DNA from: Pseudomonadota bacterium
GTDB taxonomy: Bacteria > Pseudomonadota > Alphaproteobacteria > Acetobacterales > Acetobacteraceae
Direction: 5' to 3'
Length of the DNA stretch: 7,162 nucleotides
Assembly: GCA_021808205.1 (NCBI GenBank)
Contig: JAKBCD010000085.1
Span: 1 to 7,162 of the forward strand
Numbering within the stretch: position 1 is the stretch's first letter; every line of letters begins with the position of its first letter. Position numbers and translations under genes: made by a program. The notes beneath the pieces were generated by a model, which was given only the letters and a program-made list of their open reading frames with translations, was not told the origin of the DNA and made no database searches. Positions 1 to 6,277 of this stretch are shown in pieces.

Positions 1-1
1 G

Positions 2-1783
2 GTGGTGGATTGCAACCGCCAGAGCCTGGATTCGGTAATGCCAGATCGGCTGTTCGGCCGGTTCGAGGGCATGTTCCGTGACATGGGCTGGCGGGTGATG
101 ACCCTGCGCTATGGGCGGCGGCTGCAGGAGGCGTTCGCCCGGCCGGGTGGCTCTTCGCTGCGCGGCTGGCTGGATGAATGCCCCAATTCAGTCTACTCCG
201 CCCTCACCTTCCAGGGTGGGGCAGCCTGGCGCGAGGCGCTGCTGCGCGACATGAGCAAAAGCCGCGGGGTGCGCACGATCATCGACCCGCTGAGCGATGT
301 GGCATTGGCCGGGCTGATGACCAATCTGGCCGGGCACGATCTTGGCACGCTCACCGGCGCCTTCGCCCAAGCCGCGCTGTCCGACCAGCCGACGCTGTTT
401 CTTGCCCATACCATCAAGGGAAATGGCCTGCCTCTGGCCGGACATAAGGATAACCATGCCGGGCTGATGACGCCCGAGCAGATGGACGAATTCCGCACCG
501 CCATGAATATCCGCCCCGGCCATGAATGGGACAGGCTGGAAGGGCTGGAGCACCCAAAACTTGTGGAACAGGTGCTCCACGAGGCTCCTTACGCCCTAAC
601 GCTCTCGCCGAGCGGGCGGCAGCTGGGGGCGCCGGTGGTGAAGGTGCCAGAAAACCTCCCGCAGCCGCGCATCGTCGGCCGGCGGATGAGCACGCAAGGC
701 GGCTTCGGCGAGATCCTCTCGGAGATCGGCCGCGCAACGGGGGAGAGCAAGGCGCTCTCACAGGCAATCGTCACCTCCAGCCCAGATGTAGCGACCTCCA
801 CTAACCTCACCTCCTGGATCAACCGCCGCGGCATGTTCGCGCGGGATGCGCAAGAAGATGTATTCCGCAAGAACAAGGTTGCCTCAATGGCCCGCCAGGA
901 CATGCACCCGGGCGGGCAACATATCGAGCTGGGCATTGCGGAGCAGAGCCTGTTTCTGCTTCTGAGCGCGGCGGGGCTGGCGCATGATCTGTACGGTGCC
1001 CGGCTGCTGCCGGTGGGCACGGTGTATGATCCGTTCGTGAATCGCGGTCACGACGCGCTGTATTACGCCTGCTACCAGGATGCGCGGTTTCTACTGGTTT
1101 CAACGCCCTCCGGCATCACCTTGGCGGCGGAAGGCGGCCAGCACCAGGCTACCAACACGCCGCTGCTGGGCATTGTGCAGGATAAGCTGGCGGCCTTCGA
1201 GCCTGCCTATTGCGATGAGCTGCGGATTTTGATGCGCCATGCGTTTGAATATATGCAAAAACCGGAAGGCTCAGCTGTATGGCTGCGGCTTTCCAATCTC
1301 GCCTTGCCGCAGCCGGCACGGGAGCTGAACGCCGAGCATGTGATTAACGGCGCGCACTGGATTGTGCCGCCCGCCGCGGGAGCGGAACTCGCCATCGCCT
1401 ATCAGGGGCCAATGGCGGCGGAAGCGGAAAAGGCGTTCGAGATTGTGCGTGAGGAGGTGCCTGGTAGCGGGCTGCTCGCCATCACCAGCCCCAACCGGCT
1501 TTATGCGGGATGGCGCAGGGCACAGCGCCAACGGCGCGAGGGCGTTAAAGCCCTGGCGCATATCGAGGAGATATTGGCGCCTCTTGCCCCCGGTGCCGCG
1601 CTGGTGACCGTGCTGGACGGGCACCCGGCGGCGCATTCCTGGCTGGGCGCGGTGCGCGGCCAGCGGGTGATGGCGCTGGGGCCAGACCATTTCGGCCAGT
1701 CCGGTACGGTGGCGGAATTATACCGGGAGTATGAGATGGATTGCGCCGCGATATTGGATGCCTGTGCGGAGGCACTGGCTTAA
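2..1783 (+). CDS. Homodimeric pyruvate dehydrogenase E1-like / transketolase-family enzyme, 5' end outside the window
   Basis: Thiamine-diphosphate enzyme of the AceE/MdeB type, predicted to decarboxylate a 2-oxoacid (pyruvate or 2-oxobutyrate) in the cytoplasm. The reading frame is open to the left edge, so the initial GTG is internal; the upstream part with the GDG...N cofactor motif is missing. The visible 593 residues begin in NRQSLD, which ends that cofactor-binding domain in this family. Landmarks: AHTIKG at residues 135-140, identical to E. coli AceE from memory; the middle pyrimidine-binding domain with PDVATST at 261-267; ELGIAEQ at 309-315, where E314 should activate the cofactor; EGGQH at 377-381; and the C-terminal domain with GPDHFGQSG at 560-568. 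It is shorter than the matching part of E. coli AceE, as in the shorter family branch. No E2 or E3 gene is nearby in the window. It converges on the MFS gene and overlaps it by four bases. Family assignment is strong; substrate is uncertain. Confidence 0.85.
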   Translation: MVDCNRQSLDSVMPDRLFGRFEGMFRDMGWRVMTLRYGRRLQEAFARPGGSSLRGWLDECPNSVYSALTFQGGAAWREALLRDMSKSRGVRTIIDPLSDVALAGLMTNLAGHDLGTLTGAFAQAALSDQPTLFLAHTIKGNGLPLAGHKDNHAGLMTPEQMDEFRTAMNIRPGHEWDRLEGLEHPKLVEQVLHEAPYALTLSPSGRQLGAPVVKVPENLPQPRIVGRRMSTQGGFGEILSEIGRATGESKALSQAIVTSSPDVATSTNLTSWINRRGMFARDAQEDVFRKNKVASMARQDMHPGGQHIELGIAEQSLFLLLSAAGLAHDLYGARLLPVGTVYDPFVNRGHDALYYACYQDARFLLVSTPSGITLAAEGGQHQATNTPLLGIVQDKLAAFEPAYCDELRILMRHAFEYMQKPEGSAVWLRLSNLALPQPARELNAEHVINGAHWIVPPAAGAELAIAYQGPMAAEAEKAFEIVREEVPGSGLLAITSPNRLYAGWRRAQRQRREGVKALAHIEEILAPLAPGAALVTVLDGHPAAHSWLGAVRGQRVMALGPDHFGQSGTVAELYREYEMDCAAILDACAEALA

Positions 1784-3159
1784 CCTTCCATACCTCTTCC
1801 GTCCTTGGCGAGCAGGCGCAGAACGCTGGCCGCCGCCCCCAGGAATGCAGCGAATGATGCGAAAGCCAGGCAGGTTCTGGTGGGCGCGGGATGGGCGAGG
1901 CCAAGCGTGATGGCCACCAGCATGCCGCCCATGGTCTGCCCGAGCAGACGGGTGACGGAGATCATGCCGCTAGCACCCGCCAGGCGCGCATGCGGCGCGT
2001 TCATCAGCATGGCTTTGTTGTTGGGCGGCTGCACCAGGGAAAAACCGACCCCGGCCAGGGCGATACGCCAGGCAATGTTGATATCCGTCGGCGCGGCGGG
2101 CAGCAGGCGCAGCAACAGGAAACCCAGGCTGAGAATCACCATGCCAAGGGTCGAAAGGAAGGCCGCCGGGTAGCGATCCGCCAGCCGCCCGACCAGCGGT
2201 GCCGTGAGCACAATCATCAAAGGCCAGGCGGTGATGACGATGCCGGTTTCCACCGGGCCGCGATGCAGCACATCGGTAAGGTTGAAGGGCATCGAGATGA
2301 TGAAGAAATTGGATGCCAGGAACGACAGAAATCCGGTGGCGAAGGCCGCCGCGAAACCGCCGCGCGCCAGCAGATCTACCGGCAGCAGCGGGTGGGGACG
2401 GGAGAGTTGCAGCCGGACCAGCAAGACCATGGCAACAATGCCAAGGGTGAGCAGCCCAAACCCCACCACCCCACCATTGCCTTGCGCAAAATGATCGCCG
2501 CCCACGACGATGCCCCCGAGCGCCAGCGCCAGAAGTGCAGTGCTAATCGTGTCAAATTTCACATTTACCCGTGGGGTTTGCGGCAAGGCCGTAAGCGCGA
2601 AGCAAAACGCCAATCCGCCAAGAGGTAAATTGATCAGGAACAGCCATTTCCAGCTGGCCACGCTGAGCACGGCCGCCCCTACGGAAGGCCCCAGCGCCAC
2701 GCCCAGCGCGGTGATGAGCCCATTGAGCGCGATGCCGCGCCCGAGCAGTGCAGAAGGATAGATATAGCGCACCAATGCCGCGTTGACCCCAAGGATACAG
2801 GCGCCCCCAAGCCCTTGCAGGGCCCGCGCTACCGCCAGTTCCGGCAATGTCTGCGACATCGCGCAAAGCAGCGAGGCCACCACGAACACAACAAGGCCGA
2901 TGCGGCACATGCGGGCATGGCCGAATTTTTCACCCAGCCGCGCCACCGGCAGCAGTGACGTTACATTGGCAAGCTGATAGGCGTTGATGACCCAGATGGA
3001 AGCCGAGGCCGTGGCGTGGATATCGCGCGCGATCTCGGGCATGGCGATGTTGACCACCGCATAATCCAGCACCGAGAGCAGCACCGCCAAGGCCACCGCG
3101 AACATCGCCCGCCGCCTGGCCGGGCGGGGCAAGCCATCCTGAAGCAGGGCTTCGGCCAT
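1780..3159 (-). CDS. DHA2-family (EmrB/QacA-like) major facilitator exporter
   Basis: Predicted inner-membrane proton-coupled drug or metabolite exporter of 459 residues, the usual size for 14-helix DHA2 transporters. A basic N-terminus (PRPARRR) precedes the first helix. DHA2 hallmarks are present: LDYAVVNIAMPEI at 31-43 in helix 1, with D32; motif A as ARLGEKFGHARM at 73-84; motif B arginine R112 in ARALQGLGG; the antiporter motif C as GVALGPSVG at 153-161; and WKWLFLINLPLG at 170-181 after helix 5. The ATG start is 22 bases after the coq7 stop on the same strand, so it is probably the last gene of that transcript, but no good ribosome binding site precedes it; the Met at residue 19 is an alternative that would shorten the N-terminal tail. 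No membrane-fusion partner (EmrA-like) or regulator is adjacent. The substrate cannot be told from sequence. Its TAA stop shares TTAA with the convergent E1 gene. Confidence 0.9.
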   Translation of the reverse strand: MAEALLQDGLPRPARRRAMFAVALAVLLSVLDYAVVNIAMPEIARDIHATASASIWVINAYQLANVTSLLPVARLGEKFGHARMCRIGLVVFVVASLLCAMSQTLPELAVARALQGLGGACILGVNAALVRYIYPSALLGRGIALNGLITALGVALGPSVGAAVLSVASWKWLFLINLPLGGLAFCFALTALPQTPRVNVKFDTISTALLALALGGIVVGGDHFAQGNGGVVGFGLLTLGIVAMVLLVRLQLSRPHPLLPVDLLARGGFAAAFATGFLSFLASNFFIISMPFNLTDVLHRGPVETGIVITAWPLMIVLTAPLVGRLADRYPAAFLSTLGMVILSLGFLLLRLLPAAPTDINIAWRIALAGVGFSLVQPPNNKAMLMNAPHARLAGASGMISVTRLLGQTMGGMLVAITLGLAHPAPTRTCLAFASFAAFLGAAASVLRLLAKDGRGMEG

Positions 3160-3181
3160 GCGGGGCGGTATCCGGAGAAAT

Positions 3182-3691
3182 TCAGACCGTTTCGCTGATC
3201 CTGATCGCGGCTTTGCAGCCCAGCCGGATGAGCCCAGAGAGCAGCCTATAGGCCGGTGCCTGCTCGGCCCCGTTCTCCAGCCCGATATCGCGGTGTTCCA
3301 GCTCCTCCTGCCGGAAGGCTTCGATGGTGTCTTTCAGCACCGCCTCGTCCGCACCCAGCGCGTCGCGCTGGGCGGCATAATGGGCGTCGATGGTTTCCTC
3401 CACCGCCACCGTGCAGGCCATGGCGGCCTTTTCGCCAAGCGCTGCGGTAAGCGCGCCAAGGGCAAAACCAGCGACATGCCATATGGGCAGCATGGCGGTG
3501 GGGCGGGAGCGGCGCTCGGTGATCAGCCGCTCGAAAGTCTGCTTATGAACCGTCTCCTGTTCCAGCATATGGCGCAGCAGATCGCCTTTTGGCCCGCGGC
3601 CCAGAACCGCGAGCTGCCCGGCATAAATCCGCTCGGCGCCATATTCGCCGGCATGGTCGACGCGGACGAAACGTTTGATCTGCTCGCTCAT
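3182..3691 (-). CDS. coq7: COQ7-type demethoxyubiquinone hydroxylase (di-iron)
   Basis: Catalyses a late ring hydroxylation in ubiquinone synthesis (demethoxyubiquinol to demethylubiquinol) as a membrane-associated four-helix-bundle di-iron protein. All six expected iron ligands are visible, numbering from the chosen start: E16 in DHAGEYGAE, E46 and H49 in EQETVH, E98 in AVEE, and E130 and H133 in EELEH. The length of 169 residues matches the short bacterial and eukaryotic COQ7 form rather than the longer UbiF/Coq6-type flavin enzymes. An ATG two codons upstream (3697) is possible, but the 3691 ATG has AAGGAG six bases ahead and overlaps the dsbB stop as ATGA, so it is the better start. It sits between dsbB and the MFS gene on one strand. 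Its coupling to dsbB, whose product reduces ubiquinone, makes biochemical sense. Confidence 0.93.
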   Translation of the reverse strand: MSEQIKRFVRVDHAGEYGAERIYAGQLAVLGRGPKGDLLRHMLEQETVHKQTFERLITERRSRPTAMLPIWHVAGFALGALTAALGEKAAMACTVAVEETIDAHYAAQRDALGADEAVLKDTIEAFRQEELEHRDIGLENGAEQAPAYRLLSGLIRLGCKAAIRISETV

Positions 3692-4161
3692 GCCCATCTC
3701 CTTTTCGTTTTCCGCGTTGCCATCCAGAACAATAGCACCGCGAATATGATCGTGAAGCAGAAATCCATCTGCGCCATCGACATGGGAAACCCGGTGATCA
3801 GATGCACCGGCCAGTCACATGGCACCGCAGGGGTCAGCGGCAGTGCCGCGCCAGGGGTAAGCTGGCCGTTACATTCTGGCAATGGTGATGGCCACCAGCC
3901 GAACTCAACCCCCACATGCACCCCCGAAATGCCGGTACCCACCAGCATCGTCAGTCCGGCAAGCGCCAACAGCGCCCGCGCCAGCTTGCCGCCGCATAGC
4001 AGCGCGAGCAGCCCGAGGAGAATCACGATACGATAAGGCCAACGCTCCCATAGACATAATTCGCAGGGCACGAAATGCAGCCGGTACTGCACGAAATACG
4101 CCACACTCAAAGCCGTCGCCGCCAACGCCACCGCGATGCCACCTGCAAGACGCAAATTCAT
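3688..4161 (-). CDS. dsbB: Disulfide bond formation protein B (DsbB family)
   Basis: Inner-membrane quinone reductase that re-oxidises periplasmic DsbA. It has 157 residues and four likely membrane helices at about 6-25, 42-60, 62-82 and 131-148. The first periplasmic loop carries CELC (C33, C36) followed by WERWPY; R40 aligns with the quinone-contact arginine R48 of E. coli DsbB, which I recall from the family. The second loop carries the other redox pair, C97 (LPEC) and C115 (VPCDWP), 17 residues apart. The C-terminus is basic (RKTKRR), consistent with a cytoplasmic end. The ATG is 48 bases after hslU, with a weak AGGGAG 13 bases upstream. Its TGA overlaps the coq7 start as ATGA. No dsbA is in the window. 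The assignment rests on the two cysteine pairs plus the topology. Confidence 0.92.
   Translation of the reverse strand: MNLRLAGGIAVALAATALSVAYFVQYRLHFVPCELCLWERWPYRIVILLGLLALLCGGKLARALLALAGLTMLVGTGISGVHVGVEFGWWPSPLPECNGQLTPGAALPLTPAVPCDWPVHLITGFPMSMAQMDFCFTIIFAVLLFWMATRKTKRRWA
3698..3703 (-). promoter_or_regulatory. Ribosome binding site of coq7 (AAGGAG)
   Basis: On the minus strand AAGGAG is followed by six bases (ATGGGC) and then the ATG at 3691. It directly abuts the in-frame upstream ATG at 3697, which is too close for efficient initiation. This decides the coq7 start and lies inside the end of dsbB, so the two genes are probably translationally coupled. Confidence 0.75.
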
Positions 4162-4209
4162 GCCCTGGCTTTTGCTCCCTTTGGCCTGCGTCGCCTCATC
4201 TCATTGCAA

Positions 4210-5526
4210 CTAAAGAATAAACCGCGACAAATCACCCTTGGAGGCGAGCGGTGCCACACGCTCATTCACGTAAGGCGCGTCGATGGTGATCTTGTCACCC
4301 GAACGGTCGGTGGCGGAGAAGGAAATATCCTCCAGCAGCCGCTCGATAACAGTGGCAAGACGCCGCGCGCCAATATTCTCGACACGCTCGTTGATGTCGA
4401 AAGCGAGCGAGGCGATGGCGTCCACGGAATCGTCTGAGAATTCCAACTCCACCTTTTCGGTGCCGAGGAGCGCCACATACTGCTTCAGCAGAGAATGCTC
4501 GGTTTCAGTCAGGATACGCTTGAAGTCGTCACGCGAGAGAGAGTTCAGCTCCACCCGGATAGGCAGGCGCCCCTGAAGTTCTGGCAGCAGGTCAGCCGGC
4601 TTGGCGACATGGAAGGCGCCGGAGGCGATGAAGAGGATATAGTCGGTCCTCACCGGGCCGTATTTCGTGGAAACGGTGGTGCCCTCGATCAAGGGCAGCA
4701 AGTCACGCTGCACACCCTCGCGCGATACATCGCCGCCCCGGAATCCGCCTTCGGTTTTCGCGCAGATTTTGTCGATCTCATCAAGAAATACGATGCCATT
4801 CTGCTCGGCATGAGTGACCGCATCCTTGGTCAGGGTCTCGGTGTCGAGCAGCTTATCGGCTTCTTCGCGGGCCAGGGCCTTGCGGGCGTCCGGCACCAGC
4901 ATTTTCTTTTTCTGCGGCTGGCGGCCGAACATGTTCTTCATCATGTCGTTGAGGTTGATCGCGCCGCCAGGGGGCATACCGGGCATATCCATCATGCCGA
5001 TCGGCGTGCCCTGAGATTCGGTGATCGCAACTTCGATCTCCTTATCTTCGAGCTCGCCTGCACGCAGCATGCGGCGGAATTTCACCCGCGTATCAGCCGA
5101 TGCATTCTCCCCCACCAAGGCGGAGATCAACCGCTCCTCGGCGTTGAGTTCGGCTTTGGCTTCCACGCCCTTGCGGCTTTGCTCGCGCAGCATGGTGATG
5201 GAGGCCTCCACCAGGTCACGCACGATGCTCTCCACATCACGCCCGACATAGCCGACCTCGGTGAATTTAGTGGCTTCCACCTTCAGGAACGGCGCCTGCG
5301 CCAGCTTCGCGAGGCGCCGGGCGATCTCGGTCTTGCCGCAGCCCGTCGGCCCGATCATCAGGATGTTTTTCGGCACCACCTCTTCGCGCATTTCCTCAGG
5401 CAGCTGCAGGCGCCGCCAACGGTTACGAAGGGCGATGGCCACGGCGCGCTTGGCATCGTTCTGGCCGATGATGAACCGGTCGAGCTCGGAGACGATCTCA
5501 CGCGGGGAGTAAACAGGAATATCCAT
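4210..5526 (-). CDS. hslU: HslU, AAA+ ATPase subunit of the HslUV protease
   Basis: Hexameric unfoldase that recognises, unfolds and threads proteins into HslV in the cytoplasm. At 438 residues it is full length for the family. Visible features: N-terminal [16 protein letters not shown]; Walker A GPTGCGKT at 59-66; pore loop GYVG at 92-95, with Y93 as the substrate-gripping aromatic; the inserted I-domain at roughly 105-240, with a Met/Gly/Pro-rich stretch around 178-200; Walker B FLDEID at 247-252; ELQGR ending at R320, the likely arginine finger; and sensor 2 GARR at 386-389. The C-terminal DLSRFIL is the tail that docks into HslV to activate it. The ATG immediately follows the hslV TAG with no spacer and no clear ribosome binding site, implying translation coupled to hslV. 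A 512-residue open frame on the opposite strand is an antisense shadow. Confidence 0.98.
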   Translation of the reverse strand: MDIPVYSPREIVSELDRFIIGQNDAKRAVAIALRNRWRRLQLPEEMREEVVPKNILMIGPTGCGKTEIARRLAKLAQAPFLKVEATKFTEVGYVGRDVESIVRDLVEASITMLREQSRKGVEAKAELNAEERLISALVGENASADTRVKFRRMLRAGELEDKEIEVAITESQGTPIGMMDMPGMPPGGAINLNDMMKNMFGRQPQKKKMLVPDARKALAREEADKLLDTETLTKDAVTHAEQNGIVFLDEIDKICAKTEGGFRGGDVSREGVQRDLLPLIEGTTVSTKYGPVRTDYILFIASGAFHVAKPADLLPELQGRLPIRVELNSLSRDDFKRILTETEHSLLKQYVALLGTEKVELEFSDDSVDAIASLAFDINERVENIGARRLATVIERLLEDISFSATDRSGDKITIDAPYVNERVAPLASKGDLSRFIL

Positions 5527-6078
5527 CTAGATTGTTTCTACGATCAGGTTTTCATTGGTGTAGATGCAGATATCGGCGGCGATTTTCATCGCCCGGCGAG
5601 CGATTTCCTCAGCCGTAAGACCCTCTACCGTCATCAGCGCACGCGCCGCCGAGAGCGCGTAATTGCCACCCGAGCCGATGGCGATGATACCATCCGATGG
5701 CTCCAGCACATCGCCATTGCCGGTGAGCGTGTAGCCATGTTCCTTGTCGGCGACGATCAGCATCGCCTCCAACCGACGCAAGTAGCGGTCCGTACGCCAA
5801 TCCTTCGCCAGCTCCACACAGGCACGTTCGAGCTGATTAGGAAACCGCTCCAGCTTCGCTTCAAGCCGTTCCAGCAAGGTGAAGGCATCGGCCGTGGCCC
5901 CGGCGAAGCCGGTGATCACATTACCATTGCTGATACGCCGCACCTTGCGCGCGTTGCCCTTTACAACGGTATTGCCGAGCGATACCTGCCCGTCCCCGGC
6001 CACCACAACCTGGCCATTGCGGCGAACGCATAAAATGGTCGTGCCGTGCCAGCCGACCGGATCGTGATGCTCTGTCAT
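5527..6078 (-). CDS. hslV: HslV, proteolytic subunit of the HslUV protease
   Basis: Threonine peptidase that forms the double-hexamer chamber of HslUV, related to proteasome beta subunits. With the ATG at 6078 the precursor has 183 residues and starts [12 protein letters not shown], followed by [10 protein letters not shown]. By family knowledge the leader is removed to expose the catalytic threonine (residue 13), leaving 171 residues. GDGQ, the lysine equivalent to mature K33 (KGNARKVRR), AKDWRTD and the IGSGG segment are all present. The fifth mature residue is Cys, where E. coli has Ser (from memory). The frame can be extended to a TTG at 6114, adding 12 residues, but family N-termini favour the ATG. 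Neither start has a strong ribosome binding site. It is the first gene of the minus-strand run and is followed directly by hslU. A leader of about 110 bases with hairpins probably precedes it. Confidence 0.96.
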   Translation of the reverse strand: MTEHHDPVGWHGTTILCVRRNGQVVVAGDGQVSLGNTVVKGNARKVRRISNGNVITGFAGATADAFTLLERLEAKLERFPNQLERACVELAKDWRTDRYLRRLEAMLIVADKEHGYTLTGNGDVLEPSDGIIAIGSGGNYALSAARALMTVEGLTAEEIARRAMKIAADICIYTNENLIVETI

Positions 6079-6115
6079 GCGAGCAGAAATGGCACCGCCC
6101 TCAGCCTCCGGCAAG

Positions 6116-6127
6116 GGGCGCTCGCCC
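6116..6127 (-). other. Short GC hairpin in the hslV leader (proximal)
   Basis: On the minus strand GGGCG and CGCCC form a five-pair stem around a two-base AG loop, or four pairs around GAGC; one outer G-U pair is possible. It lies about 40 bases upstream of the hslV ATG, overlapping none of the coding sequence from the preferred start. It is not followed by a T-run, so it is not an intrinsic terminator. Confidence 0.35.
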
Positions 6128-6131
6128 TACC

Positions 6132-6143
6132 CGCCGCGCGGCG
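6132..6143. repeat. Perfect 12-base GC palindrome in the hslV leader
   Basis: The bases CGCCGCGCGGCG equal their own reverse complement. As RNA this could fold only with a small loop taken from the centre, or pair between two transcripts; as DNA it could be a dimer-binding site. In a GC-rich genome it may also be chance. Confidence 0.4.
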
Positions 6144-6154
6144 CTGGCAATACG

Positions 6155-6167
6155 CGGGCGCAGCCCG
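6155..6167 (-). other. Short GC hairpin in the hslV leader (distal)
   Basis: CGGGC and GCCCG form a five-pair stem around a three-base loop. It is the hairpin nearest the putative hslV promoter and would lie near the 5' end of the leader RNA if transcription starts just after the AT-rich block. There is no T-run after it, so termination is unlikely. Confidence 0.35.
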
Positions 6168-6173
6168 TCATGC

Positions 6174-6205
6174 TTTAAATTTATGCATTATATTACAATT
6201 TATTT
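6174..6205. promoter_or_regulatory. AT-rich divergent promoter region between hslV and the BoxR-like gene
   Basis: Of these 32 bases 29 are A or T, in sharp contrast with the GC-rich surroundings, and the block sits between two divergent genes. On the minus strand a perfect TATAAT (6192 down to 6187) would serve hslV with a leader of roughly 100 bases, but no good TTGACA-like -35 lies at normal spacing, so an activator or another sigma factor may be involved. On the plus strand TATATT at 6189-6194 is a possible -10 for the BoxR-like gene. A six-base palindrome ATGCAT at 6183-6188 contains TGCA, the core reported in BzdR operators, but only one copy is present here. The individual promoter calls are weak; the composition signal itself is clear. 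Confidence 0.45.
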
Positions 6206-6277
6206 GCTCTTCCCACTTTGTCTGTCGGCAAAAAAATGCTAACGCGCGGGGATGGCTTCCGAATTGAACCAGACCAC

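Noticed and set aside
1891..2628. A 245-codon plus-strand frame opposite the MFS gene.
   Set aside because: Antisense to a transporter with all its DHA2 motifs; the highly polar, Gln/His/Arg-rich translation is typical of the complement of membrane-protein codons.
3692..3697. coq7 starting at the ATG at 3697.
   Set aside because: The AAGGAG directly abuts that ATG, leaving no spacing, whereas the ATG at 3691 has six bases and forms the ATGA overlap with dsbB.
3158..4036. A 292-codon plus-strand frame opposite coq7 and dsbB.
   Set aside because: Antisense shadow of two confidently identified genes; no domain or ribosome binding site supports it.
4162..4209. Possible terminator or small gene between hslU and dsbB.
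   Set aside because: The 48 bases contain no stable stem followed by a T-run and no plausible coding frame.
4495..6033. A 512-codon open frame on the plus strand, opposite hslU and hslV.
   Set aside because: It lies wholly antisense to two genes with intact, family-typical motifs. Its translation shows no recognisable domain and is rich in His/Gln/Arg, as expected of a GC-rich antisense frame.
6079..6114. Longer hslV beginning at the TTG at 6114.
   Set aside because: The ATG at 6078 gives the N-terminal form usual in alphaproteobacterial HslV; the extra 12 residues look like translated leader.
6079..6277. Possible small RNA or short protein gene in the divergent intergenic region, including a plus-strand frame from 6046 to 6267.
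   Set aside because: The frame begins inside hslV antisense and crosses the AT-rich promoter block; there is no terminator to end a small RNA. The hairpins are better treated as hslV leader.
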